Shown piece after piece: positions 33,529 through 42,160 of a stretch of 49,959 nucleotides of DNA (the stretch's first letter is position 1; each line of letters starts with the position of its first letter). Both the position numbers and the translations under genes were made by a program. The stretch lies in contig CAIFEG010000014.1 of the NCBI GenBank assembly GCA_903789415.1, positions 1-49,959 of the forward strand. Direction: 5' to 3'. This DNA comes from an uncultured Eggerthellaceae bacterium (GTDB lineage Bacteria; Actinomycetota; Coriobacteriia; Coriobacteriales; Eggerthellaceae). The notes beneath the pieces were generated by a model, which did no database searches, was not told the origin of the DNA, and saw nothing but the letters and a program-made list of their open reading frames with translations.

Positions 33529-34794
33529 CTATTGATTGCCACTGGAGCTTTGGGCATCGCTTGAGCTGCCGTTATCTGAGCTGTCTGAGCTGGCCGCGTT
33601 TTGATCGTTGTTTGCGCTTTGATCGTTGCTGGAATTCTGGTCATTGCTCGAGCTGTCCTGGCTTGCCTGGCTAATGGCTTGCTGATGTTCCGCGTAGGTA
33701 CGGCTGAAGACGTAATTCATCGTGCCGTCGCTATTCGGATAGAAGTAGAAGTACAAGTAATCCGTTTGGTCAGGATTGCATACAGCCTGCAAGCTTTCGA
33801 TACTTGGCGAGCAGATAGGACCCGCAGGAACGCCGGTATTTTGGTAGGTGTTATAGGGGCTATCCGTCTGAAGATCATCGGGAGTAGGATCGTGGTTGAC
33901 CACATAGGCAACCGTTGCATCACTTTGCAGCGGCATGTCTTGGGCTAAGCGATTGTAGAAAACCGATGCGACCGTTGCCCTGTTGTCGGTGTTTGTCTCG
34001 CGTTCAACTACCGAGGCAAGCGCTAATGCCTGATAATTCGAAAGCCCATGCTGCTGAGGATACGAGAAATTCAATTGGGAGATATTCTGTTGATACTGAT
34101 CAAGCATCTTGCGAATTAGAGAATCTGCCGTATCGGTGCTGGTAATCGGGTATGTCTGCGGGGCGAGAAAACCTTCCAAAGTGTTGTCATAGGCATCGGC
34201 GACGAACGGATAGGCATCGGCAAACGCCTGAGCATTGTGAGCCGCATTCGTAAAATCGGTTGCGGTAATTGATCCATTACTTGCTTGCTCGACTGCAGGA
34301 GCAATCTGAGAGATGGTTGCACCTTCGGGAACCGTGACCATAAGGTTGACCGGCCCGGCTTCAAGCTGGCTTACGATATCTTCGATGCTTGTACCTGCTA
34401 CGATGGTATATGTTCCCGGTTTAAGCGAATTTTGCGCATTGGCATTTGAAACCGCGTTGGTAAAATCGCGACTGTTTCGGATAAGGCCGTCGTCGACCAG
34501 GGTCTGTCCAATAGCAGAAGCCGAATCGCCATCGTTTACCACCACGCTGACTTCGGTACCATCAGGCGCCAGGTTGTTATTTGAGTTTGAGCAGGAAATC
34601 ACATTGAAAATGACGACGATCAGCACAATCACCACAACGATGATGGCCACAAGCGTGCCCACGTTCATGTTGTTTCGTTTAGGACGAATTCCCCGCGTGT
34701 CATATTGCTTGAATTGATCATAGCTTTCCCTGTGCGCGCGTCGCGCCGCCATGTTGGGGCGCCGGGAATACGGAACTTGCTTGCGATATGGCAT
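33529..34794 (-). CDS. mltG: Endolytic transglycosylase MltG
   Basis: About 421 residues. It cuts nascent glycan strands at the membrane. It has a basic cytoplasmic N-terminus, a transmembrane helix at about 45-65, and a LysM-like region followed by the YceG domain. The catalytic Glu is in LASVVERET; QSDATVAYV and PAGPICSPS are the other family motifs. About 45 Ser/Asn/Asp/Gln residues form a low-complexity C-terminal tail, like that of the PBP in this window. The ATG at 34794 has AAGGA nine bases upstream, and a TTG at 34803 is less likely. It follows ruvX by 14 bases, a conserved pairing. Confidence 0.94.
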   Translation of the reverse strand: MPYRKQVPYSRRPNMAARRAHRESYDQFKQYDTRGIRPKRNNMNVGTLVAIIVVVIVLIVVIFNVISCSNSNNNLAPDGTEVSVVVNDGDSASAIGQTLVDDGLIRNSRDFTNAVSNANAQNSLKPGTYTIVAGTSIEDIVSQLEAGPVNLMVTVPEGATISQIAPAVEQASNGSITATDFTNAAHNAQAFADAYPFVADAYDNTLEGFLAPQTYPITSTDTADSLIRKMLDQYQQNISQLNFSYPQQHGLSNYQALALASVVERETNTDNRATVASVFYNRLAQDMPLQSDATVAYVVNHDPTPDDLQTDSPYNTYQNTGVPAGPICSPSIESLQAVCNPDQTDYLYFYFYPNSDGTMNYVFSRTYAEHQQAISQASQDSSSNDQNSSNDQSANNDQNAASSDSSDNGSSSDAQSSSGNQ

Positions 34795-34808
34795 GCCAAT
34801 CAATCCTT

Positions 34809-35258
34809 CTAAAGCTTCTGATTCACATCGTGGATATGTGAATGCTCATTGTTCTGGGCATCCAACCATGTTTGCAAAAATATGCTTGCTGCTATGCTAT
34901 CAACTTTTCCGCGCATGTCGCGCTCAGAGAGGCCACGTTCTCGTAAGATGCGCTTGGCGGACTGCGAACTTAAGCGCTCATCAACAAATTGAAGTGGCAG
35001 ATGGCAGCGCTCAGCAATTTGGTGTGCTTGCTTTTTGATGCGTGTGGCCTGCTGACCGTTTCTTCCAGAAAGCTCGCGCGGAAGACCACTCACCAGCAGC
35101 TCCGGTTCCCAATCTTGAAGGACACGCACAAAAGAAGGGGCATGCTGAAAGACTTCATTGGCGGGAAGTACACACACCGGAGAGGCTACATGGCCATCGG
35201 GATCGCTGATAGCAATGCCGATCCGTTTTTGACCAATGTCTAAAGCCATGACTCTCAT
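34809..35258 (-). CDS. ruvX: Putative pre-16S rRNA nuclease / Holliday junction resolvase YqgF (RuvX)
   Basis: About 149 residues, RNase H fold. The catalytic Asp is in MALDIGQKRIGIAISD, the substrate loop is GLPRELSGRNG, and FVDERLSS holds the second acidic pair. YqgF matures the 5' end of 16S rRNA in E. coli. The ATG at 35258 has GAGGAAA nine bases upstream; a GTG at 35276 is in frame. It lies between alaS and mltG, a widespread gene order. Confidence 0.93.
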   Translation of the reverse strand: MRVMALDIGQKRIGIAISDPDGHVASPVCVLPANEVFQHAPSFVRVLQDWEPELLVSGLPRELSGRNGQQATRIKKQAHQIAERCHLPLQFVDERLSSQSAKRILRERGLSERDMRGKVDSIAASIFLQTWLDAQNNEHSHIHDVNQKL

Positions 35259-35302
35259 GTATGTGCGTTTCCTCACTGAATCCTATCGAATCGTCGCGTT
35301 CC

Positions 35303-37945
35303 CTATTTCAAAAGTTCGCGAGCCTTTTTCAGCGCGTCATCGATTCCCGCAGCGTTTTTGCCACCTGCTTGTGCCATTGCAGGTTTTCCGCCGCCGCCAC
35401 CGTTGATCATCGGAGCGATGGTGTGGATGATATCGCCCGCTTTAAATCCTGCATCGACTGCTTGTTTGTCGCCAGCGGCAAGCAACAGCGCCGAATTGCC
35501 TTTTTTGCTTGCAAGCACGCAGGCGACCGACCCTTTGACGTGGTCGCGGACGGCATCCCATGCCCCACGAAGCGACTTGGAATCCATGTCGTCGAGTCGC
35601 AGTATAACTACAGAATACCCTGCCTTGGATTTGGTGGTTGCATCAGCAAGTTTTGCCACAATACTGTTTTCTTCGGCATTGTGAGCAGCCTGTTTCGCAT
35701 CGCGGCGAAGTTGCTTGAGCTCGGCGGTTTGCTGGTTGACGCGCTCGAGAGCATCTTCGGGTTTTGTGCCTACGGCCGCCGCAATCTGGGCGAGCATATC
35801 CTCTTGCTTATTTAAGAACTTCATAGCATCAAAGCTGGTGAGAGCCTCAATACGACGAACATTCGAACCGACCGATTGCTCGGAAACGATTTTGAACAGG
35901 CCAATTTCTGAGGTGTTCTGCACGTGAGTACCGCCGCAAAGTTCACGGGAGAACCCATCCATGTCCACCACGCGCACGATGTCGCCATATTTTTCGCCGA
36001 ATTCGGCCGTTACGCCTTGTGCGCGCGCCTCTTTTAGGCTTGTCTCATACACGCGCACGGGATGCGCTTCCATGATCTTATCGTTGACCGCATCTTCGAC
36101 GGCACGAATTTGCTTTTGGGAAAGTGCCTCGAAATGTGTGAAGTCGAAGCGAAGGCGATCCGGGGCAACTAAGCTTCCTGCCTGCTTTACATGATCTCCA
36201 AGCACATCGTTTAAAGCCCAATGCAAAAGGTGCGTTGCAGAATGGTTGCGGCTGATGCGCGCGCGGCGCATTTTGTCGACCGCAACATGGACGGTAAAGC
36301 CATCATCCAAGCGACCCTCTTCAACATGCAGCTGATGGACATACAGCCCTTGTTCTGGCTGCTTCACATCGGTGATCTGCGCCTTTACCCCTGGTGCATC
36401 CAAGGTGCCCGCATCGCCGATCTGTCCACCCATTTCTGCATAAAACGGCGTGACGTCCAAGACGATGGCACCATCCTGGCCTTGCTCAAGCGTATCAACA
36501 CGCTTTCCCTCGCGCAGAATCGCCAAGATATGCGCCGTAGATTCCAGGTGGTCATAGCCGATAAATCCCGTCTTGCCCACATCTTCAAGCAGCGCCGCCA
36601 TTGATCCATCGTATGTTGACCATGCGGCCTCTGCATCATCTTGCGTGGATTTGCGTGCACGATCGCGCTGTTGCTTCATGCAGGCATCAAAGCCATCAAC
36701 ATCGACTTCGATACCCTTGTCCTTGCAGATCTCCTGCGTAATTTCGATGGGGAATCCATAGGTATCATGTAGTGTGAAGGCAGTTTCACCGGGAAGTGTC
36801 TTACCGGTAAGTTTTGCAAGCGCGTCGTCGAGGTACTCACGGCCCTGGCGCAGCGTGGCGCCAAAACGCTTTTCCTCAGATAGCACCATGCGCTTGATGT
36901 ATTCCTGGTTTTCAACAATCTCAGGGTATTCATCGCCCATATCTTCGACGACTTTGTCGACATATTCGCCCATAAACGTTCCGGCGATTCCCAACTCGCG
37001 GCCTTTCATTACGGCACGGCGCAGAAGGCGGCGAAGCACATATCCGCGACCTTCGTTTGAAGGCAAGATACCATCAGCAATCATGAAGGTAACCGAACGT
37101 GCATGGTCTGCCAAAATACGGAGCGCGGTGTCATCGCGCTTGTTGCCTTTTTCGTACGGCTTGCCCGAAAGCTTTTCGCCCACCGCAACAAGACCGCGCA
37201 AAATGTCGGTGTCAAAGTTGCTGTGCACGCCTTGAAGAATTGCCGCCATACGCTCAAGGCCCATGCCGGTATCGATATTTTTATGCGGCAGTGGAACTAA
37301 ACTTCCATCTTCCTGCGCATCGTAGTCTTCAAAGACCAAGTTCCAATATTCAAGATAGCGATCGCAGTCGCATCCCGGAGCACAGGTTGGCTTTCCGCAG
37401 CCCATCTCGGGGCCCTGATCATAGTAGAGCTCGGAGCACGGACCACACGGACCGGTTGGACCTGCACGCCAGAAGTTGTCATCTTCGCCTAGGCGCGTGA
37501 TATGGGCAGGGTCGATTCCAAGTTCTTCCCAGATCTTGAATGTCTCGTCATCTTTTTCATAAACGGTGAAATACAGCTTATCCTTTGGCATTTCCAGCAC
37601 ATCGAGAGAGAATTCGAGCGCCCATTTGCACATCTCGCGTTTGCCATACTTGCCGAATCCAAAGTTTCCCATCATTTCAAAGAAACTGAGGTGACGACCA
37701 TCGGTTCCGACCAGATCGAGGTCGTTGGTGCGCAAGCATTTTTGCGCAGTCGTGGCACCAATATATTTATCCGGAAGGTGCTTTTGCTGCAGCAAATATG
37801 GCTTGAACTGCACCATTCCTGCACTCGTGAGCAGGATGCTCGGGTCATCAGGGACAAGCGAGCTCGATGGCATCCGCAGGCATCCTTTCTTCTCGAAGAA
37901 GCGGAGGTATTGTTCACGAATGTCAGCGGTTTTCATGTATTTCAT
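35303..37945 (-). CDS. alaS: Alanyl-tRNA synthetase
   Basis: An 880-residue class II synthetase. The catalytic core (about 1-440) starts IREQYLRFFEKKGC. The editing domain carries the zinc residues HSATHLLHWAL (about 560) and CGGTHVQNTSE (about 670). The C-terminal DHHA1-like domain ends INGGGGGKPAMAQAGGKN. A four-Cys cluster in CGKPTCAPGCDCDRY (about 185) is an insertion seen in Gram-positive AlaS. The first ATG (37945) has AAGGAAAG upstream. No T-box is visible in the 140-base gap upstream. Confidence 0.97.
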   Translation of the reverse strand: MKYMKTADIREQYLRFFEKKGCLRMPSSSLVPDDPSILLTSAGMVQFKPYLLQQKHLPDKYIGATTAQKCLRTNDLDLVGTDGRHLSFFEMMGNFGFGKYGKREMCKWALEFSLDVLEMPKDKLYFTVYEKDDETFKIWEELGIDPAHITRLGEDDNFWRAGPTGPCGPCSELYYDQGPEMGCGKPTCAPGCDCDRYLEYWNLVFEDYDAQEDGSLVPLPHKNIDTGMGLERMAAILQGVHSNFDTDILRGLVAVGEKLSGKPYEKGNKRDDTALRILADHARSVTFMIADGILPSNEGRGYVLRRLLRRAVMKGRELGIAGTFMGEYVDKVVEDMGDEYPEIVENQEYIKRMVLSEEKRFGATLRQGREYLDDALAKLTGKTLPGETAFTLHDTYGFPIEITQEICKDKGIEVDVDGFDACMKQQRDRARKSTQDDAEAAWSTYDGSMAALLEDVGKTGFIGYDHLESTAHILAILREGKRVDTLEQGQDGAIVLDVTPFYAEMGGQIGDAGTLDAPGVKAQITDVKQPEQGLYVHQLHVEEGRLDDGFTVHVAVDKMRRARISRNHSATHLLHWALNDVLGDHVKQAGSLVAPDRLRFDFTHFEALSQKQIRAVEDAVNDKIMEAHPVRVYETSLKEARAQGVTAEFGEKYGDIVRVVDMDGFSRELCGGTHVQNTSEIGLFKIVSEQSVGSNVRRIEALTSFDAMKFLNKQEDMLAQIAAAVGTKPEDALERVNQQTAELKQLRRDAKQAAHNAEENSIVAKLADATTKSKAGYSVVILRLDDMDSKSLRGAWDAVRDHVKGSVACVLASKKGNSALLLAAGDKQAVDAGFKAGDIIHTIAPMINGGGGGKPAMAQAGGKNAAGIDDALKKARELLK

Positions 37946-38084
37946 TCAGGTATCTTTCCTTGAAATAGAGACGAGAACTATCAATTACTATCAATTGCTT
38001 TGCACGTGGTTAATCGTGCATACATAGAAGAGCATATCAGGACGTAATTGATATCAGGACTATGTATTGCTTGAGGATGGCTCT

Positions 38085-38897
38085 TTACTTTGTGGGCGCA
38101 TCCGAGGGCACATCAGCCCCTGCTGCAGGTTTTGTTGCAGATTTTGCGCCCTGGGCATCATCTGCAGTTGCGATATGCGCATGACGAGGCGTCTTCTTTT
38201 GAGTCGTTTCATGATAGGTAAAGTATCCATTTGCCGATGTCACGGGCTTGCCATCCGCATCGGTCTTCGCCTGATCAGTTTCTGCTGTTTCTGCTGTTTC
38301 CGGCGTAGGATTCTTCTGCGTAGACGTTTCAGACGTTTCGCCTTTATCGTTTGAAACCATGTGGTTTACGATGTCGGCAGCGCTGCGCTTTACGTGTGTC
38401 GCGGCTTTTTCTGTAGGATCGTTTTCCTTGGCTTCTTCTTCGTCGCGTTCCGCCTTCGCCTCGGCCAGTTCACGTGCTTCATCACTTGAACGACTGCCTG
38501 CAACGATTCCACGCACGCGGGTTGTTGCATCCTGTACCAATTGTTGCGGCATCGAGGTTACCGAATCGATGGTTTTTGCCGTGTTGGAAGCAGTATCGGT
38601 GACATCGCCCACGTCTTCGAGGATCTTATCCACGCGCATCAGTTCGACATTTGCCGCATCGACGGTAAGTTGAAGACGCTCGACCAGCGGGTCGACCTTT
38701 GCCACCGCGGGCTTTAATTCATTGCTCATCGCCTCAACATGATCAAGCGTTGGCTGCAGTTTTGCCTGAGTGTCATCGACAAGCTTGTGCGCCGACTTTA
38801 CGGTCTTCACAAGTTCGACCAAGAAAACGATGAGCGCAATCACCGCAATGATCAAAGCAATAAAAAGAATCGTATGTAGTGTTGAAGATACGTCCAT
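38085..38897 (-). CDS. DUF948-like membrane protein
   Basis: About 270 residues. One N-terminal transmembrane helix (about 6-32) is followed by a heptad-rich segment (KTVKSAHKLVDDTQAKL...VDPLVERLQLTVDAAN) of the DUF948 type, then an acidic/Thr-rich disordered cytoplasmic or surface tail. The biochemical role is unknown; DUF948 genes commonly sit beside alaS or cell-envelope genes. The ATG at 38897 has AAGGAG six bases upstream. Placed between rarA and alaS, it is probably co-transcribed with one or both. Confidence 0.8.
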   Translation of the reverse strand: MDVSSTLHTILFIALIIAVIALIVFLVELVKTVKSAHKLVDDTQAKLQPTLDHVEAMSNELKPAVAKVDPLVERLQLTVDAANVELMRVDKILEDVGDVTDTASNTAKTIDSVTSMPQQLVQDATTRVRGIVAGSRSSDEARELAEAKAERDEEEAKENDPTEKAATHVKRSAADIVNHMVSNDKGETSETSTQKNPTPETAETAETDQAKTDADGKPVTSANGYFTYHETTQKKTPRHAHIATADDAQGAKSATKPAAGADVPSDAPTK

Positions 38898-38952
38898 AAC
38901 ATGCTCCTTTTTCAACCTTCAAACATGAAATTTTATCACGTTGTAAACGTTG

Positions 38953-40266
38953 TTAGTGCTGCTTCCGATCGCGTGACGCAGCATCTACACGATACGACTC
39001 CCAACCACGCTCTGTGGGGTGGAAAAAGCAACCCGGCTCAAGGCCTTGGGGAAGATATCGCTGCGCAACCCAGCCAGAAGGATAGTCGTGGGGATACTTA
39101 TATTCACCATAGTTTTCAGAACCGGGGCGATGTCTGTCGCGCAAATAACTCGGAACATCACGCTGCGGGCCCTTCCGAACTTCCTGCAGTGCCGTATCGA
39201 TGCCCATATATGCGGCGTTCGATTTTGGTGCCAGGGCATTATAGAGTGCTGCCTGAGCCAAATTGATTCTGCACTCCGGGTATCCGATGACTTCGGCAGC
39301 TTTAAATGCCGCCTCAGCAACAAGCAGCGCCTGCGGATCGGCGTTTCCAATGTCCTCGGATGCAGCGATCATGATCCGCCGTGCAATAAACTTCGGGTCT
39401 TCCCCGCCATCGATCATGCGCGCAAGGTAATACAAAGTGGCATCGGGATCAGAGCCGCGCATCGATTTGATGAACGCAGAAATGATGTCGTAGTGCATGT
39501 CTTTTCCCTTGTCATACGAGACAACTCGATATGGCGTGGCTTTTTCAACATGTGTTTTATCGATAACGGCCGGTTTTTCACGCGTGCCCGCCGGAACCAG
39601 GTCGGCCGCAAGCTCGAGGGTGGTAAGGGCATTTCGGCCATCGCCGCCGGCAACCATGATGATTGCGTTGCGCGCACCATCAGAGAGTTTGTAGGTTCCA
39701 TTGAAACCGCGCTCATCGACAAGCGCATGATCGAGCAACATCGATATGGCCTCATCATCCAGGCGCTTCAGCTCAACCACACGGCTGCGAGAAATAAGCG
39801 CGCTGTTGACCTCAAAAAACGGGTTTTCGGTTGTCGCACCCACAAGCACGACCAGACGATCTTCGACGGCATGCAGGAGTGCGTCCTGCTGGCTGCGCGA
39901 GAACCGATGGATCTCGTCGACAAACAAGATGGTCTTTCTGTTCTGCTGAACCAGGCGCTCACGTGCCGCTTTAATTTCCCTGCGCAGATCGGCGACCGTA
40001 CCACCGATTGCCGAGACTTCGACAAATTCTGCCTTCGTTGTCTCCGCGATAATATGCGCGATAGAGGTTTTGCCTGTTCCTGCAGGCCCGAACAGAATCA
40101 CGCTGGTCAAATCATCATGTTCGATTGCATGACGAAGCCAACTGCCCGGGCCGACGGCGTCTTGCTGACCCACAAGTTCGTCGAGCGAGCGAGGACGCAT
40201 GCGCACCGCCAAAGGTGCAACTTTGCGTTCAGCTTCAGCTTCCATATCGCTGAAAAGATTCTTCAT
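38953..40266 (-). CDS. rarA: Replication-associated recombination protein A (AAA ATPase)
   Basis: About 437 residues, RarA/MgsA/WRNIP1 family. It acts at stalled replication forks. Walker A is GPAGTGKTS, Walker B is ILFVDEIHRF, sensor 1 is ATTEN, and the MgsA C-terminal domain contains GSDPDATLYYLARMIDGGEDPKFIARRI (shown in part). The ATG at 40266 has AAAGG six bases upstream; a GTG at 40287 is in frame. Its upstream neighbour is the likely 6S RNA gene; the two are also close to each other in Bacillus. Confidence 0.95.
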   Translation of the reverse strand: MKNLFSDMEAEAERKVAPLAVRMRPRSLDELVGQQDAVGPGSWLRHAIEHDDLTSVILFGPAGTGKTSIAHIIAETTKAEFVEVSAIGGTVADLRREIKAARERLVQQNRKTILFVDEIHRFSRSQQDALLHAVEDRLVVLVGATTENPFFEVNSALISRSRVVELKRLDDEAISMLLDHALVDERGFNGTYKLSDGARNAIIMVAGGDGRNALTTLELAADLVPAGTREKPAVIDKTHVEKATPYRVVSYDKGKDMHYDIISAFIKSMRGSDPDATLYYLARMIDGGEDPKFIARRIMIAASEDIGNADPQALLVAEAAFKAAEVIGYPECRINLAQAALYNALAPKSNAAYMGIDTALQEVRKGPQRDVPSYLRDRHRPGSENYGEYKYPHDYPSGWVAQRYLPQGLEPGCFFHPTERGWESYRVDAASRDRKQH

Positions 40267-40353
40267 GAGAAACCTTTCACTTTCCACTCAAAACGCATGC
40301 ATGTTGTTCTGCATCGCATACATATATATTCGGGTACTTGTAGAAAAAAGAAA

Positions 40354-40370
40354 AGCCGCTATATGCGGCT
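40354..40370 (-). terminator. Terminator for the minus-strand pair 40.6-41.8 kb
   Basis: Read on the minus strand, AGCCGC and GCGGCT pair around a 5-nt loop and are followed by TTTTCTTTTTT. It lies about 280 bases past the hypothetical gene and 90 bases before rarA. The minus transcript therefore probably runs antisense through the whole 6S RNA gene before ending here. Confidence 0.75.
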
Positions 40371-40456
40371 AAAATGGTGAGTTCTTTAACATTACGCTTG
40401 TATATCAGAAAAATTCAAGACTAAATTACCAAAAATATATCCGTATAATACGAAGT

Positions 40457-40638
40457 AGGTTTCGTCTCCAGCGCCATACAACGCGGTGGACCGACAAGTT
40501 TTTTTTCAGGGGCTTTATATTGTCCGTGAAATGGGGATTCGTGTCTGTTGATACGAAAGCCAGGAAGCGAACTGCGAGCACCCACCTATGTTTGAGGTGG
40601 GTTCACCCTGGGTCGACGGGGACGGGGCCTTTCTTTTT
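40457..40638 (+). ncRNA. ssrS: Probable 6S RNA
   Basis: A structured RNA of about 180 nt in an otherwise empty 360-base gap. A TATAAT box (40444-40449) lies just upstream. GGUUUCGUCUCC (40458-40469) and GGGGACGGGGCC (40618-40629) form a 12-bp closing stem with G-U pairs, followed by UUUCUUUUU. Inside, a 7-bp hairpin CCCACCU/AGGUGGG (40581-40601) with the following GUUCACC resembles the 3' hairpin of 6S RNAs. GGUGGACC (40485-40492) can pair with GGUUCACC (40600-40607) as an alternative fold. The position next to rarA also fits. 6S RNA mimics an open promoter and binds sigma-70-type RNA polymerase. A covariance-model search is still needed. Confidence 0.68.
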
Positions 40639-40647
40639 GCCTTTTTC

Positions 40648-40920
40648 CTATTGAACGGTGCCGTACACCTGGCCCCACGCATGCCCTGCAATTGCGGAAT
40701 TAAACTGGTCGCACATTGTCTGGCGGGCATAGAGACCCGGGGGCAAAATGCGCACTACTTCAAGCAAATCTGCAGGTAAATCGAGGGATTCTGCAAGCAC
40801 CACCGCATCGATACTGGAAACAAATTCCGCATCCTTAAAAAGGGCGTCAACAAGTTTTTGCAGGCTTCCGTAATCTTCGCTTCGATGAAGATTCGTGATA
40901 GGTCCAACATTATTGTCCAT
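40648..40920 (-). CDS. Conserved-looking small hypothetical protein
   Basis: 90 residues, acidic and helical with no membrane segment; no function was recognised. DAVVLAESLDLPADLLEVVRILPPGLYARQ reads like a real hydrophobic-core protein (quoted in part as SLDLPADLLEVVRILPPG). The ATG has GAGG ten bases upstream, and it follows the methyltransferase-like gene by 21 bases, so it is probably the second gene of that operon. The intact frame and binding site argue for a true gene. Confidence 0.65.
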   Translation of the reverse strand: MDNNVGPITNLHRSEDYGSLQKLVDALFKDAEFVSSIDAVVLAESLDLPADLLEVVRILPPGLYARQTMCDQFNSAIAGHAWGQVYGTVQ

Positions 40921-40941
40921 ATATGGTCAGCCTCGATTGCC

Positions 40942-41838
40942 TTAGCGAATGCAATCCGTATCGTTTACCGCAGCCGCGAGTGCGCCCGCATATGCGGCGG
41001 TCGCCTGCCCGGTCGCACGCACAAATTGCGCACCTGCACTACGCAGATGCAAACCTGTTGTGATCATAGAATCAGCGTCAGAGAAAGGGTTACCCTCGAG
41101 AAGCTCTGGATGGCCGATGGTGTCCTCCTTTTTCACCGGCGTGACATCAAGCTGGACCAAGACAGGAAGCTCCGTTGCGCGAATCACACGTTTGATAAGA
41201 CGCGTTGCCTGATCGACCGTTCCTTTCAGACGGAATCCCACCACGTCAGCTTCGAGGTCTTCCATCAGTTCGACGGCATCAACCAGATTTTCCTTACGCC
41301 CTAAAAGGTTGCCATCCGCGTCAACATTTACCGAACAAAAAACCGGCGTATAGGTTATGCGACGCACACCCATTAAGGCGCAACGCACATCATCAATGCT
41401 CGCCATGCCATCAAGGAAAAACGCATCGAGATCTTCGCCAAATGCGCGTGCCGCATCGGAATATTGGTTTCGGTTTTCCTTTAAGGATGCCTGACTTTCG
41501 GGATCGATCGGGAGTCCAGTAGGTCCGATCAATGCCACCACATGCTGGGGCATGAGGTCTTTTACCAGATCGAGCGATTTTTGTGCAAGCTCTTCCTGTT
41601 TATCTTCGAGCCGCGCATGAGAAAGCTGCGCGCGCGTAATAAAAGGAGTTGGCGTCACAAGGCACGGAACTCCTGCCATCTCCTGCAAACGAAGATCGTC
41701 AGAGACGGCCTCTTCATCGGTTGACAGAAGCATGGGACCTTCGGCAAACACGTCGATGCCCTGCCTTGCAAGGTCTTCGGCGAGTGGAGAAGAAAGAACG
41801 AGCATATCTTTATGGAAACGTTGTTTGAGATCTGGCAT
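40942..41838 (-). CDS. Homocysteine S-methyltransferase-fold protein lacking zinc cysteines
   Basis: 298 residues that look like the betaine-homocysteine/MetH N-terminal TIM barrel: IGPTGLPIDPES, the acidic LDAFFLDGMASIDDVR, TYTPVFCSVNVDADGNLLGR and a C-terminal GAQFVRATGQATAA. The zinc-ligand motifs of the family are missing: the GxNC position reads GFRL, and the C-terminal GGCCGT reads VRATGQ. Methyl transfer to homocysteine is therefore unlikely as normally described. It may bind a corrinoid or folate partner or be a structural relative. A -10 TATAAT lies at 41880-41875, and the promoter is short and clean. Confidence 0.6.
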   Translation of the reverse strand: MPDLKQRFHKDMLVLSSPLAEDLARQGIDVFAEGPMLLSTDEEAVSDDLRLQEMAGVPCLVTPTPFITRAQLSHARLEDKQEELAQKSLDLVKDLMPQHVVALIGPTGLPIDPESQASLKENRNQYSDAARAFGEDLDAFFLDGMASIDDVRCALMGVRRITYTPVFCSVNVDADGNLLGRKENLVDAVELMEDLEADVVGFRLKGTVDQATRLIKRVIRATELPVLVQLDVTPVKKEDTIGHPELLEGNPFSDADSMITTGLHLRSAGAQFVRATGQATAAYAGALAAAVNDTDCIR

Positions 41839-41874
41839 AGTAACCTCTCATTTGTCCAAACGAACAGCGATGCC

Positions 41875-41880
41875 ATTATA
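41875..41880 (-). promoter_or_regulatory. -10 box of the 40.9-41.8 kb operon
   Basis: A perfect TATAAT on the minus strand, about 37 bases before the start codon, implies a leader of about 30 nt. The -35 region is weak. With so short a leader, the structured elements at 41.95-42.22 kb are outside this transcript unless a second promoter exists. Confidence 0.55.
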
Positions 41881-41947
41881 CGGCACGAATACATGGAGAA
41901 CAGGGGTGGTCGGATTTGAATGTAGAAATAAGTTTATTAGCTGGTCA

Positions 41948-42012
41948 CCGATAAAAGGTTTCGAAAAATCAACGTGAAAACGGCGAAACGGTTCGTCTTA
42001 TCGGCGTTTTTT
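41948..42012 (+). terminator. Orphan plus-strand terminator-like hairpin
   Basis: CCGATAA (41948-41954) pairs with TTATCGG (41998-42004), and inside it GTTTCG (41958-41963) pairs with CGAAAC (41984-41989); then come CG and six T. The orientation is that of a plus-strand terminator, but no plus-strand gene precedes it for kilobases. It either ends a short unannotated RNA that starts after about 41.85 kb or insulates the small-RNA locus downstream. Confidence 0.55.
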
Positions 42013-42046
42013 CATACAACGTGCATTCCTTAATCAAATCTTCTGC

Positions 42047-42160
42047 TCATTCATTTTTTATAATTGACCTGTCAAACGAAAGGTTTCCCTCCTGACGTTT
42101 GGATTGCTCAGCAATCTCCTCCTTATATAAACAACGTTGAGCAATACGGTGCGAAAGCAT
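42047..42160 (-). CDS. Possible 37-residue small protein antisense to the RNA candidate
   Basis: The minus strand reads an ATG at 42160 with GGAGGGG seven bases upstream, then 37 codons to TGA at 42047 (MLSHRIAQRCLYKEEIAEQS...). The binding site is excellent, but there is no homologue I know and no clear promoter. Its purine-rich binding site and two inner AGGAGG copies are the complement of the CCUCC motifs described on plus, so only one strand may be biologically meaningful. Confidence 0.25.
   Translation of the reverse strand: MLSHRIAQRCLYKEEIAEQSKRQEGNLSFDRSIIKNE

Noticed and set aside
41881-41920. tRNA 3'-end-like TTCAAATCCGACCACCCC on minus, possible tRNA remnant or att site
   Set aside because: No matching acceptor or anticodon arms, and no partner copy or integrase in the window.
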